Below are positions 1 through 8,249 of a stretch of DNA of 36,699 nucleotides, piece by piece. Numbering within the stretch: the stretch's first letter is position 1; every line of letters begins with the position of its first letter. The notes beneath the pieces were generated by a model. It searched no databases. It saw only the letters and a program-made list of their open reading frames with translations, and was not told the DNA's origin. The DNA is taken from NCBI GenBank assembly GCA_020860205.1, contig JAJBUU010000040.1:1-36699 (forward strand), written 5' to 3'. The stretch comes from Oscillospiraceae bacterium (GTDB lineage Bacteria; Bacillota; Clostridia; Oscillospirales; Oscillospiraceae). Position numbers and translations under genes: made by a program.

Positions 1-2
1 TG

Positions 3-74
3 ACGATGGACATTTACGCAGAGATTTCCGATGAAGCGCTGCAAAATTCCATGTCTGCTTTTGATGGGATTTAG
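3..74 (+). CDS. Tyrosine recombinase/integrase, C-terminal fragment (5' end outside window)
   Basis: Only the last 23 codons are in the window. They read TMDIYAEISDE and continue to a TAG at 72-74. A TMxIYAE/H tail is characteristic of phage and ICE tyrosine recombinases, and its Tyr (codon 15-17) would be the catalytic nucleophile that forms the 3'-phosphotyrosine link with DNA. The gene therefore probably belongs to an integrated element lying to the left. The stop codon sits inside the first unit of a 12-base-period tandem repeat (70-90). The assignment rests on a short tail; alternatives are few, but the subfamily cannot be told. Confidence 0.7.
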   Translation, partial: TMDIYAEISDEALQNSMSAFDGI

Positions 75-90
75 CCCAAAGTTTAGCCCA
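70..90. repeat. Tandem repeat at the integrase stop codon
   Basis: TTTAGCCCA occurs at 70-78 and again at 82-90, a 12-base period. The first unit overlaps the integrase stop. A similar 12-base tandem lies at 17702-17725. It may be part of the element end or attachment region; this is not proven. Confidence 0.5.
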
Positions 91-141
91 TTTCACCGTT
101 GAACCTCAGGAAATGGCGGCAAATCACGTCAAGACCAATGC

Positions 142-167
142 TATTTGAAAATTTCAAAAGTCAAATA
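142..167. repeat. AT-rich dyad downstream of the integrase
   Basis: TATTTGA (142-148) and TCAAATA (161-167) form an inverted repeat with a 12-base spacer in an AT-rich patch, unlike the GC-rich surroundings. It could be a recombinase or excisionase arm site. The rest of 75-286 shows no gene. A 14-base match to the dispersed repeat lies at 254-267. Confidence 0.35.
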
Positions 168-286
168 ACAATCAATTATGTTAAACTGCAATAAGAAAAC
201 ACTCAATTTACGATAAACCGACTGCATTTCCGGATGCGAGCGAAGTAAAGTATATGCTCTCGCCCTGAAATTTTTGTCGCTTTCTA

Positions 287-315
287 TTGCATTGACGGGA
301 AATCCGTGTTATATT
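287..315 (+). promoter_or_regulatory. Predicted sigma-A promoter of recJ
   Basis: TTGCAT (287-292), a 17-base spacer and TATATT (310-315), about 45 bases upstream of the recJ start. Confidence 0.5.
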
Positions 316-358
316 TATTTGATATTATAAGAAGTAGAGGAAAGGGCGGTGATGGGCG

Positions 359-2383
359 ATGCACCGGACAAAATGGAGACTTCCAATGTCGCCGGTCTGT
401 GTGCCGGAGGCGCTGCTGGAAGCCGGGTATTCCCCGCTGCTGGCGGCGATTTTGCATCTGCGGGGCTTTTCTGACCCTGCGGCGGCGGACGCTTTTCTGT
501 GCTGCGGTGCGGAAACGCTGAGCGACCCGCTGCAAATCCCGGATATGCGCGCCGCTGTCCTGCGGCTTGGCCGCGCGATCGAAACGGGGGAACACGTTGC
601 GGTCTATGGCGACTACGACGTGGACGGTATCACCAGCAGCTGTATGCTGACGGATTATCTGCGCCGCCGCGGACTGAACTGCGAGCTTTATATCCCGGAT
701 CGGCTGACGGAGGGCTACGGCGTAAATGTCGGCGCGCTGGAAACACTGCGCAGGCGGGGCGTTAGCTTGGTCGTCACCGTGGACTGCGGCATCACCGCGC
801 TGCGGGAAGCGGATTATGCCACGCGCTGCGGCATGGAGCTTATCATCACCGACCACCACGAATGTCCGGATACGCTGCCGCGCGCCGTCGCGGTCGTGGA
901 TCCACGGCGGTCACACGGCGCACCGGGGCAGAATCTGGCCGGTGTGGGAGTTGCGTTCAAGCTGCTGTGCGCGCTGGAGGGCGGCGCGGCTGGCGTATTG
1001 GAGCGCTATGCGGATTTTGTCGCTGTCGGCACCGTTGCGGATGTGATGCTGCTGACCGGGGAAAACCGCTATTTGGTGCGGCGCGGACTGGAAAAGCTGG
1101 AACGCGACCCGCACCCCAGTCTGCGCGCGCTGCTGCGGGAAAGCGGCTTGGGCGAAAAGCCGATCAGCGCGTCCAGCATCGGCTTTTCGCTTGCACCCCG
1201 TCTGAATGCCTCCGGGCGTCTGGGGCGGGTGGAGCGCGCCGTGGCGCTGCTGCTGACCGAGCAGCCGGAGGAGGCTGCGGCCTGTGCGCGGGAGCTGGGA
1301 GAGATGAACCGTGACCGCCAGACGCTGGAGGCCGGGATTTGGCAACAGGCGCAGGACATGATCGGCGCGCAGCCGCCGGACGGTCCGATTGTTCTGGCGC
1401 AGGAGGGCTGGCATCAGGGCGTGATCGGCATCGCCGCCTCCCGTCTGACGGATGCCTACAATGTCCCCTGCGTAATCATTAGTCTGGACGGGGACATGGG
1501 CAAGGGCTCCTGCCGGAGCTGCGGCGGCTTTAATATTTTTGCGGCGCTGGCCGCCTGCGCCGCCTGGCTGGACGGCTTTGGCGGTCATGCAATGGCAGCC
1601 GGGCTGACCATAAAGCGGGAAAACATCGCCGCGTTCCGCGCCGCCATTTGCGACTACTACCGCAGTCACCCGCCGCAGGACGTGAGCGCCGTGGAGATCG
1701 ACCTGTGCGTCAACTCACCGGAGCTGCTGACAATGGAGTGCGTGGAGGACCTGAAGCGGCTGGAACCGTGCGGCGCGGGCAATCCGCGCGTCACGCTCTG
1801 CCTTCCCGCCGCCCGGCTTGCCGCCCTGACGCCGATTGGCGGCGGCAGGCACCTGCGGCTGCGAATGGAGAAATTTGGCCGGAGCTATGACGCCGTCCTG
1901 TTCGCCCACACCGCCGCCGAGCTGGGACTGCATTGCGGCGACCGGGTGGACGCGGTGTTTTATCCGCAGATCAATGAGTTCCGGAACAAACGGAGCGTGC
2001 AGCTCCTGCTCTCCGGTATCCGCCCGCATGACGGCGCGGCTTCTGCGGCGCTGCTGCGCGGGGACTTCGCCGCCTATCCAACGGCGGCTGGCGCACCGAG
2101 CCGGACGGATTTCGTCAGCGTCTGGAAGGCGCTGCGCCGCCACGGCGGGCGCTTCAGCGTACCCGGCGCGGCGCTGCCGGAAGCGCTGGGGATGTGGGCG
2201 CCGGAGGAAACGGTCTGCGCGGTGCTGAAGATATTTGAGGAGCTGGGGCTTTTGACGGTGGAGTGCCGCGGAGGAACGGTTTCCGTTGCCTGTGCCACGG
2301 TGCAGCGGAAGGTGGATTTGGAGTCCTCTGTGATCCTTCGGCACATCCGCAGCACGGTGGAGCGCTGCAGCGGGGAACATTAG
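359..2383 (+). CDS. recJ: Single-stranded-DNA-specific 5'-3' exonuclease RecJ
   Basis: RecJ degrades single-stranded DNA 5' to 3' in the cytoplasm during recombinational and mismatch repair. The 674-residue protein has the DHH-phosphoesterase motifs in order: DYDVDG (residues 85-90), VDCG (141-144) and DHHE (165-168), which supply the Asp and His metal ligands. These are followed by PRLNASGRLG, HQGVIGIAASRL and a DHHA1-type GGHAMAAG. The C-terminal part matches the RecJ OB region and a variable tail, and the length is usual for Firmicutes. The start at 359 gives the usual KW-rich N-terminus; an internal ATG at 386 is an alternative. It lies 115 bases upstream of rel. The apt gene that often sits between recJ and rel in Firmicutes is absent. 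Confidence 0.95.
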   Translation: MHRTKWRLPMSPVCVPEALLEAGYSPLLAAILHLRGFSDPAAADAFLCCGAETLSDPLQIPDMRAAVLRLGRAIETGEHVAVYGDYDVDGITSSCMLTDYLRRRGLNCELYIPDRLTEGYGVNVGALETLRRRGVSLVVTVDCGITALREADYATRCGMELIITDHHECPDTLPRAVAVVDPRRSHGAPGQNLAGVGVAFKLLCALEGGAAGVLERYADFVAVGTVADVMLLTGENRYLVRRGLEKLERDPHPSLRALLRESGLGEKPISASSIGFSLAPRLNASGRLGRVERAVALLLTEQPEEAAACARELGEMNRDRQTLEAGIWQQAQDMIGAQPPDGPIVLAQEGWHQGVIGIAASRLTDAYNVPCVIISLDGDMGKGSCRSCGGFNIFAALAACAAWLDGFGGHAMAAGLTIKRENIAAFRAAICDYYRSHPPQDVSAVEIDLCVNSPELLTMECVEDLKRLEPCGAGNPRVTLCLPAARLAALTPIGGGRHLRLRMEKFGRSYDAVLFAHTAAELGLHCGDRVDAVFYPQINEFRNKRSVQLLLSGIRPHDGAASAALLRGDFAAYPTAAGAPSRTDFVSVWKALRRHGGRFSVPGAALPEALGMWAPEETVCAVLKIFEELGLLTVECRGGTVSVACATVQRKVDLESSVILRHIRSTVERCSGEH

Positions 2384-2498
2384 ACCAACGCCGCGCCATG
2401 CGGCAGGTGCGAAACCTGCGGGGTCGGCATAAAATACAGGAGGATGCGCAGCGCGCCGAACGCCAAACCGGGCGGCGGCGCAAAAGTGGGAGCATAAA

Positions 2499-4730
2499 AT
2501 GGCGGAACAATTTGACAGCGTCGTGGAGCAATGCTACACCGATTTGGAACAGAAAATCCGGGATGCCGGGATGAATAATATCAATCTGGAGCGCGTCCGC
2601 AGCGCCTTTGAGGTGGCGGCGCGCGCGCACGATGGACAAAAGCGGCGGGACGGCTCGCCTTATGTGACGCATTGTTCTGCCGCCGCCGGTATCATCGTCG
2701 ATATGGGCATGGACGAGGACTCCATCGTTTCCGCGCTCCTGCACGATACGATTGAGGATACCGGCCTGACCCACGAGGACATCGCCCGCCAGTTTGGCGC
2801 GGACGTTGCGGATATTGTGGAGGGCGTTACCAAGCTGACGCGGGTGAACTACACCAGCCGCGAGGAAGAACAGATGGAGAATATGCGGAAAATGCTCATG
2901 GCTATGAGCAAGGATATCCGCGTCATCCTCATCAAGCTGGCTGACCGGCTGCACAATATGCTGACGATGGACTACCAGACGCCGGAAAAGCAGCGCCTGA
3001 AATCGCTGGAAACGATGGAGATTTATGCGCCCATCGCCCACCGGCTCGGTATTCAGACCGTCAAATGGGAGCTGGAGGACCTTTCCCTGAAATATCTCGA
3101 TCCGGTGGCATTTCAGACCATTTCGGACACCATAGAGACGCAGCGCCCTGCGCTGGAGGCCTTCATGGATCGCATGGAGGAAAAAATCCGCACCCGTCTG
3201 GACGAATGGAACATCCAGTGCACGATTTATCACCGCATCAAGCACACTTACAGCATCTATCGCAAGATGTATGCCCAGCGGCTGGAGCTGAGCGAGATTT
3301 TAGATATTTGCGCGCTGCGCGTCATCGTGGACAATGTTTCCGACTGCTACAATGTGCTGGGGCAGGTTCACGATATGTTCAACCCCGTGCCGGGCAAGTT
3401 CAAGGACTACATCTCCACGCCGAAGCCAAACGGCTACCAGTCCCTGCAAACCACGCTGCTGGGCGCGGGCAAGGATACGCTCCCGTTTGAGGTGCAGATC
3501 CGCACATGGGATATGCACCGCACCGCCGAATACGGCATTGCCGCGCACTGGAAATACAAATCCGGTCAGGCGGGCGTGAAAGAGGGCGACGAGGAAAAAT
3601 TTGCGTGGGTGCGCCGTCTGCTGGAAACACAGCAGGACAGCGACGCGGAGGATTTCCTCTCCGGTCTGAAGGTGGATATGTTTGCGGACGAGGTCTTTGT
3701 GTTCACGCCGAAGGGCGACGTGGTCAGTCTGCCTGCCGGAGCCACGCCGGTAGACTTTGCTTACAGCATCCACTCCGCCGTTGGCAACAGCATGGTCAGC
3801 GCAAAGGTCAACGGGCGCATCGTCCCCTTTGGGCAGGAACTGCAAAACGGCGACATCGTGGAAGTGCTGACCTCCAAATCCGCCTCCGGTCCGAACCGCG
3901 ACTGGCTCAAGCTGGCCAAAAGCGGCCCGGCGCGCACCAAAATCAAGCAATGGCTGAAAAAGGAGCGCCGGGAGGAGTGCATCTCGCTGGGACGTGATAT
4001 GCTGGACGCGGAATTCAAGCGCGCCGGTATCACGATGAACGAGATCAACGACGCAGAGCTGGTACCCGTTATGTTGAAAAAGCTCTCCATGAGCACGATG
4101 GACGATATTTATGCAGCCATCGGCTATGGCGGTCTGACCGCGATGAAGGTCGCAAACCGGTTCCGCGACGAGCTGCTGCGCGTCCAGAAGGCCGCCACGC
4201 CGCGCACCGCGCTGGACAAGATGAACGCCGCTGCGGAGCGGCGCAACAACCGCGACCAGAACGCCCAGCACCCCATTCACGGCGTACTGATCGCCGGGCT
4301 GGACAACTGCCTGCTGAAATTTGCCCGCTGCTGCACCCCCGTGGCCGGGGACGACATCGTGGGCTTCATCACCCGTGGCTATGGCGTTTCCATCCACCGC
4401 ACGGACTGCAAGAACTATCAGACCGGTCGGCAGAACCCGGACGGCGAGGGGCGTTGGGTGGATACGTCGTGGGCGCATGGCTCGGAGGACAGCTATGTCA
4501 CCTCGCTGGTCCTGCGCTCGGTAGACCGCAACGCGCTGGTCATGGATATTGCGCTGGTGCTGACCAGCATGAACGCCAAAGTGCGCTCCCTCTCCGCGCG
4601 CGGCGTTGGCAACGGGCTTGCGCTTACCAATCTCTCTCTGGAGGTCAAAAACCGTAATGAGCTAAAGGCGATCATGGCGCGGCTTTCCAAAATTCCGGGC
4701 ATGAAGGAGGTCAGCCGTGCAAACGGATAA
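2499..4730 (+). CDS. rel: Bifunctional (p)ppGpp synthetase/hydrolase Rel
   Basis: This is the stringent-response enzyme, making (p)ppGpp from ATP and GDP/GTP on stalled ribosomes and hydrolysing it when not starved. The 743-residue chain shows the full long-RSH layout. The HD hydrolase domain has H58 and the H82-D83 pair in LLHDTIEDT, then KLADRLHNM, so hydrolase residues look intact. The synthetase domain has KHTYSIYRKM and PKPNGYQSL. A TGS domain follows (FTPKGDVVSLPAG, about residues 395-455), then a conserved Cys-rich zinc-finger-like stretch, and a C-terminal ACT domain (about 665-740). The start is set by GGGAG about 8 bases upstream. Oddity: the RxKD signature of bifunctional enzymes reads KFKD here. 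It is probably cotranscribed with recJ. Confidence 0.96.
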   Translation: MAEQFDSVVEQCYTDLEQKIRDAGMNNINLERVRSAFEVAARAHDGQKRRDGSPYVTHCSAAAGIIVDMGMDEDSIVSALLHDTIEDTGLTHEDIARQFGADVADIVEGVTKLTRVNYTSREEEQMENMRKMLMAMSKDIRVILIKLADRLHNMLTMDYQTPEKQRLKSLETMEIYAPIAHRLGIQTVKWELEDLSLKYLDPVAFQTISDTIETQRPALEAFMDRMEEKIRTRLDEWNIQCTIYHRIKHTYSIYRKMYAQRLELSEILDICALRVIVDNVSDCYNVLGQVHDMFNPVPGKFKDYISTPKPNGYQSLQTTLLGAGKDTLPFEVQIRTWDMHRTAEYGIAAHWKYKSGQAGVKEGDEEKFAWVRRLLETQQDSDAEDFLSGLKVDMFADEVFVFTPKGDVVSLPAGATPVDFAYSIHSAVGNSMVSAKVNGRIVPFGQELQNGDIVEVLTSKSASGPNRDWLKLAKSGPARTKIKQWLKKERREECISLGRDMLDAEFKRAGITMNEINDAELVPVMLKKLSMSTMDDIYAAIGYGGLTAMKVANRFRDELLRVQKAATPRTALDKMNAAAERRNNRDQNAQHPIHGVLIAGLDNCLLKFARCCTPVAGDDIVGFITRGYGVSIHRTDCKNYQTGRQNPDGEGRWVDTSWAHGSEDSYVTSLVLRSVDRNALVMDIALVLTSMNAKVRSLSARGVGNGLALTNLSLEVKNRNELKAIMARLSKIPGMKEVSRANG

Positions 4731-4773
4731 GGCCGCCGGACTCCGCCGCGTTTTGGAAACGGAAGAAACGCCC

Positions 4774-5661
4774 ATGGAAAAATCATTGCGGGAATTTTTA
4801 TCGTATGTCTGCCTGGCGCTTCCGCCTGCGCCGCGCACACCGACACGCAGGAGCCTGTGGAAACTGCGGCTCTATCCCACGGCGGCGCGGTTTATGCAGC
4901 GGAATCGTCCACGCTGGTTTTGGCGGATACCGCCGCCGTGAATATCATCGGTACTGTTTACGCTCAGGAAACCGGCGCGGCTATGCCGGGCGCAGCGCTG
5001 ACCGTGCGGTGCAGCGGGAACGCCGAGGGCGCGATGCGCATTACATCGGATGAAACCGGGCGGTTCCAGATTCAGGGCCTCCTCCGGCGGATTTTACGAT
5101 TGGATATGGAATTGCACCGGCTACGAACCGGCTGTCTATGCAAAATATGACGTCAGTGGCGGGGATGTCACCGACATTTTCGCATTCTATCTCTCCAAAG
5201 AAACGCCGCTTTACCGGCACGCCGACAACACATGGGAGGAATCCGATTTTATCTCCGATGAAGCGGACACGGAGGCGCGCGACGGCTCCGAGCCGAAGCT
5301 GTACTATCCGGGTACGGTCGAGGGTGCCGCGCAAAAAACGAACCTGCCGTATGCATCCCGCGCAATTTCGCAGGAGAACGCGGCGGCGATGGAAACCGCT
5401 GCGCTGCTGGAGGCGGCACTCGCTTATCCGTATCTGGCGGAGCTGTATATGAACGGCAGCATTGCGGACGGTGCGGCATATGTTTCGCAGGAATTTCCGT
5501 GCCTGCCGGAGCTGCTCTCCAGAGCGGACGCGGAGGTGGTGCTGGACGCATATCTGACAGAGCATACGGAAGCATCCAACGCAGACACGGTTTCAGACGT
5601 TCGGACATTCCATGTTTATATTCTCCGCAAGCCCGTGACCGGCACGCTGCCGGATGTATAG
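4774..5661 (+). pseudogene. Lipoprotein gene with carboxypeptidase-regulatory-like domain, broken by two frameshifts
   Basis: No single frame covers this gene. From ATG 4774 (GGAAG 8 bases upstream) frame 1 gives MEK and then fails. Reading on in the next frame gives IIAGIFIVCLPGASAC, a good lipoprotein signal with lipobox GASAC. The same frame continues through a GTVYAQETGAAMPGA segment and DETGRFQIQ, resembling a carboxypeptidase-regulatory or CnaB-like beta fold. At 5075-5080 the frame returns to the original one and runs SSGGFYDW through VSGGDVTDIFAFYL to the stop at 5661. The simplest reading is a missing A in the A5 run at 4778-4782 and loss of two bases in a GC-rich stretch near 5077-5080, together -3. 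An exported lipoprotein is inferred; its role is unknown. Assembly error is the main alternative to a true pseudogene. Confidence 0.7.
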
Positions 5662-5703
5662 ACAGCATCGTGCAAACCAGAGCCACATATATAAAATAAA
5701 GGA

Positions 5704-5743
5704 AGCGGGAGCGCCGTTTGTGGAGGCTGCTCCCGCTTTTTTG
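5704..5743. terminator. Bidirectional intrinsic terminator
   Basis: AGCGGGAGC (5704-5712) pairs with GCTCCCGCT (5729-5737). A T6 run follows on the plus strand; on the minus strand the tail is T-rich (TTCCTTTATTTT). It sits between the convergent lipoprotein gene and ricT. Confidence 0.85.
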
Positions 5744-5841
5744 TTTCTTTTTCGATTTTAGGGGCCTCGCATGATGCGCGGTCTGCGGTCTCTTCCTGCC
5801 CCGATCCCATAAAAAACTGATATTTTTACGGAAAGCTCCGT

Positions 5842-7005
5842 TCATTCCTTTGTTTCTTTCGGGCGATTGCTGCGGCGGCGGGAATTGTTCTTTTTGCGCG
5901 GCTTGCCAGCTGGCGGGGCCATTTTCTCCGGTTTCCCGGTCAGCGGTTCCTGCTCCTGTCTGGGCGGACGGGCGCTCCTGGCCTTTCCGCCGCGGCTGCG
6001 GTGGCGGCGTGGCGCGGATGGTTCTGCGCCATCCGGCGCAGGGGTGCGGCGCGGCGGCGCAGCTTCCACCGCCGTGTCCTCCGCGAAAATGGGGGGCGCG
6101 GTCCAATCATCGTCCTTCGCCTCCGCCGCTTCGGGTGCTTTCGGCTTCTTTTGCGGCTGCAAAACGTGCGGCGGCATCTCCCCGTTCTTTGGGCGACCAC
6201 CCGGCACAACGGCCACATCGGCGACAGCAAAGCCGCTTGGCGCGTCGTCCGAACCATCCAGACGCACCTTGAGCTGCTGCCGGATCAGGTTCACCGCCGC
6301 CACACTGCCATAGCCCTCCGGCGTTTCCACAAATGTGCCGACCTTCGGAACCTGCTTCACCAGCTCCTCATAGGCCTGCTGCTCATAACGCAGACAGCAC
6401 ATCAGCCGTCCGCAGCAGCCGGAGATTTTGGTCGGGTTCAGCGAGAGCGCCTGCACCTTTGCCATTTTTGTGCTGACAGGGTGGAACTCGTCCAGAAAGC
6501 GGCTGCAGCAAAACGGCTGGCCGCAAATGCCGATGCCGCCCAAACGCGCTGCCTCGTCCCGCACGCCGATTTGCCACAGCTCAATGCGCGTGCGGAACAC
6601 ACCGGCGAGGTCTTTTACCAGCGCACGAAAATCCACGCGGTTTTCGGCGGTAAAGAAAAAGAGGATTTTGCTGCCGTCAAACGCGCATTCCACGTCTACC
6701 AGCTTCATCTCCAGCCCATGATCGGCGATCTTCTTTTCGCAGATGCCAAAGGCTTCCTTCTCCCGCACCTTGCAGAGCTCCGCGATGCGCAGGTCGTCCT
6801 CTGTCGCAATGCGTACCACCGGGCGCAGCGGCGGCACGATCCGTTCGTCCGTCACCGTATGGTTGCCCTGTACGCACTCGCACAGCTCCAGCCCTTTGCT
6901 GGTCTCCACCACCACCTGCTGACCCGGCTTTACCTCTGTCCCGGCCGGGTCAAAATAATAAATCTTGCTCCGACCTTTGAATTTCAAACTGACAACATCG
7001 ATCAA
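5842..7005 (-). CDS. ricT: RicT/YaaT, PSP1-domain Fe-S regulator of RNA processing
   Basis: RicT belongs to the RicA-RicF-RicT (YmcA-YlbF-YaaT) complex, which in Bacillus carries Fe-S clusters and directs RNase Y maturation of operon mRNAs and entry into sporulation and biofilm formation. The PSP1 core spans about residues 1-280. It shows the diagnostic cysteines GICGQPFCCSRFL and SGCCGRLMCCLRYE, then GYGSVAAVNLIRQQLKVRL. The last roughly 100 residues form a Pro/Ala/Lys/Arg-rich low-complexity tail, probably disordered, longer than in Bacillus YaaT. Start: TTG at 7005, preceded by GGAGGG with 7-base spacing. It follows holB by 14 bases in the same operon, a conserved Firmicutes neighbourhood. 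ricA and ricF are not in the window. Confidence 0.92.
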   Translation of the reverse strand: MIDVVSLKFKGRSKIYYFDPAGTEVKPGQQVVVETSKGLELCECVQGNHTVTDERIVPPLRPVVRIATEDDLRIAELCKVREKEAFGICEKKIADHGLEMKLVDVECAFDGSKILFFFTAENRVDFRALVKDLAGVFRTRIELWQIGVRDEAARLGGIGICGQPFCCSRFLDEFHPVSTKMAKVQALSLNPTKISGCCGRLMCCLRYEQQAYEELVKQVPKVGTFVETPEGYGSVAAVNLIRQQLKVRLDGSDDAPSGFAVADVAVVPGGRPKNGEMPPHVLQPQKKPKAPEAAEAKDDDWTAPPIFAEDTAVEAAPPRRTPAPDGAEPSAPRRHRSRGGKARSARPPRQEQEPLTGKPEKMAPPAGKPRKKNNSRRRSNRPKETKE

Positions 7006-7019
7006 TGTATTCCCTCCAT

Positions 7020-7814
7020 CTATCTGCTCCCCGCCGGTTCCGGCGGGAGCGTTCCCACGGTAAGCATTCCCCAGATGTGTTTTGCGCTGACATTGCTGCG
7101 CAGATAGTCCTCCGTCTGCCGCAGCAGCGCGGAGAGCCGCAGCAGCTCCGCGTGCGATAATCCGCCGGACGGGCGGCGCGCACAGAGCATATCGCCCAGC
7201 AGCGCGCGCGCTGCGGCGGCGAATTCCAGCATTTCCGCATTGCTGAGCGTTTCATGCGAGAGTGCAAAACGCAGCAGCGCGGCGCGGGAGCCGCCGGCGG
7301 CAAGCTGCAAATATGCCTCTGCCTCTGCCATCACCGCCGCAGGAAGCGCCGTTTCCGTGCCGCCGCGCAGCAGCACGCAGCGGGAGCGCACGGTTTCCAG
7401 AAGCTGGTCGGCGCGGTCGGCGACCAGGATCAGCGAAACAAATTTGGGAGGCTCCTCCAGGAGCTTCAGCAGCGCATTCTGCGCGGCGGGATTCATCGTT
7501 CCGGCGTCGCGGAAAATATAGACCTTTCGTTCCGCCTCGTTCGGCAAAACCGCAGAGGAGGCCACGACCTCCCGGACCTGCTCCACATAAATTTCGCGCT
7601 TTGGCTTCCCCTTTTCGTCCGTCTGGCGCGAAATCGTCAGAATGTCCGGGTGGACGTCCTTTGCGGCTTTGACGCAGTTGCGGCAGACGCCGCAGGGGCG
7701 TACCGCGCCCGGCGCACTGCACAGCATGGTCTGTGCCAGACGCCGTGCCTGCGCATAGCCGTCCTCCGGCTCCGCCGCAATGATATACGCATGGGACAAG
7801 CGTTCTGCGTCCAA
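7020..7814 (-). CDS. holB: DNA polymerase III clamp-loader subunit delta'
   Basis: This is the delta-prime subunit of the clamp loader that opens the beta sliding clamp for the replicase. RLSHAYII near the N-terminus, a zinc-binding CGVCRNC module after an upstream Cys, the E-x-V-R-E-V segment, and NALLKLLEEPP followed by SRC are typical of DnaX/HolB AAA+ proteins. A perfect Walker A is absent, as expected for delta'. I place the start at TTG 7814: GGGAGG lies 10 bases upstream and the protein then begins with the usual LxHAYII. Upstream ATGs at 7850 and 7886 have no good ribosome site, and the 7886 ATG overlaps the promoter. First gene of the holB-ricT operon. Confidence 0.9.
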   Translation of the reverse strand: MDAERLSHAYIIAAEPEDGYAQARRLAQTMLCSAPGAVRPCGVCRNCVKAAKDVHPDILTISRQTDEKGKPKREIYVEQVREVVASSAVLPNEAERKVYIFRDAGTMNPAAQNALLKLLEEPPKFVSLILVADRADQLLETVRSRCVLLRGGTETALPAAVMAEAEAYLQLAAGGSRAALLRFALSHETLSNAEMLEFAAAARALLGDMLCARRPSGGLSHAELLRLSALLRQTEDYLRSNVSAKHIWGMLTVGTLPPEPAGSR

Positions 7815-7857
7815 ACCGCAGCCACCTCCCGTTTGTTTTGATGATACCATACCTTTT

Positions 7858-7886
7858 ATAATAACAAGAATCCCCCCATTCGTCAA
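7858..7886 (-). promoter_or_regulatory. Predicted sigma-A promoter of holB-ricT
   Basis: Minus strand TTGACG (7886-7881), 17-base spacer, TATTAT (7863-7858). It supports a holB start downstream of 7850, at TTG 7814. Confidence 0.6.
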
Positions 7887-7962
7887 GGAATTTGCGTGCC
7901 ATTTTCAGGGTGGCGGCATTTATTTTACTTCGCACGCATCCGGAAATACAGGCGAATTTTTA

Positions 7963-8159
7963 CCCGCTCCGGTTGACCGCAATGTGTGGGAGCGGGTGAG
8001 TTTCGTCGCGGGGCAGGGTTTCGCTCCTGCGGGAGCGAAACCTCCTGTACCTTTGCTTACCAAGTGCTCTGCGGGTATAAGTGCCCTGTGGGTATTCCCG
8101 ACGTTGGGAAAGCAGGTCGCTCCCACCAGTGTCTGCGGCGCTGCCTTAAAAGTAAATGC
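7963..8159 (-). repeat. Dispersed intergenic repeat, copy 1
   Basis: About 197 bases whose reverse complement closely matches the block at 35904-36204 and part of 24938-25080. Shared blocks include AATACCCACAGGGC, TTATACCCGCAG, GGTAAGCAAAG, GGAGCGAAACCCTGCCCC, GCGACGAAA and CATTGCGGTCAACCGGAG. It contains an internal inverted repeat, GGTTTCGCTCC/GGAGCGAAACC, around 8027-8043. Short ORFs crossing it are not conserved in register between copies. No protein gene is supported in 7815-8249; the region holds two promoters and this repeat. Confidence 0.85.
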
Positions 8160-8185
8160 TCTCGCCCTGCGCGCGGCGCTGCCGC

Positions 8186-8214
8186 TTGAAAATGCACCGG
8201 GATTATGCTATGAT
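8186..8214 (+). promoter_or_regulatory. Predicted sigma-A promoter of the phosphodiesterase operon
   Basis: TTGAAA (8186-8191), 17-base spacer, TATGAT (8209-8214) with a TGC extension before the -10. Its spacer closely resembles that of the promoter at 20710-20738. Confidence 0.75.
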
Positions 8215-8249
8215 GATATAAATCAGAAGTTTTTGCCGGAGGGATGTCC

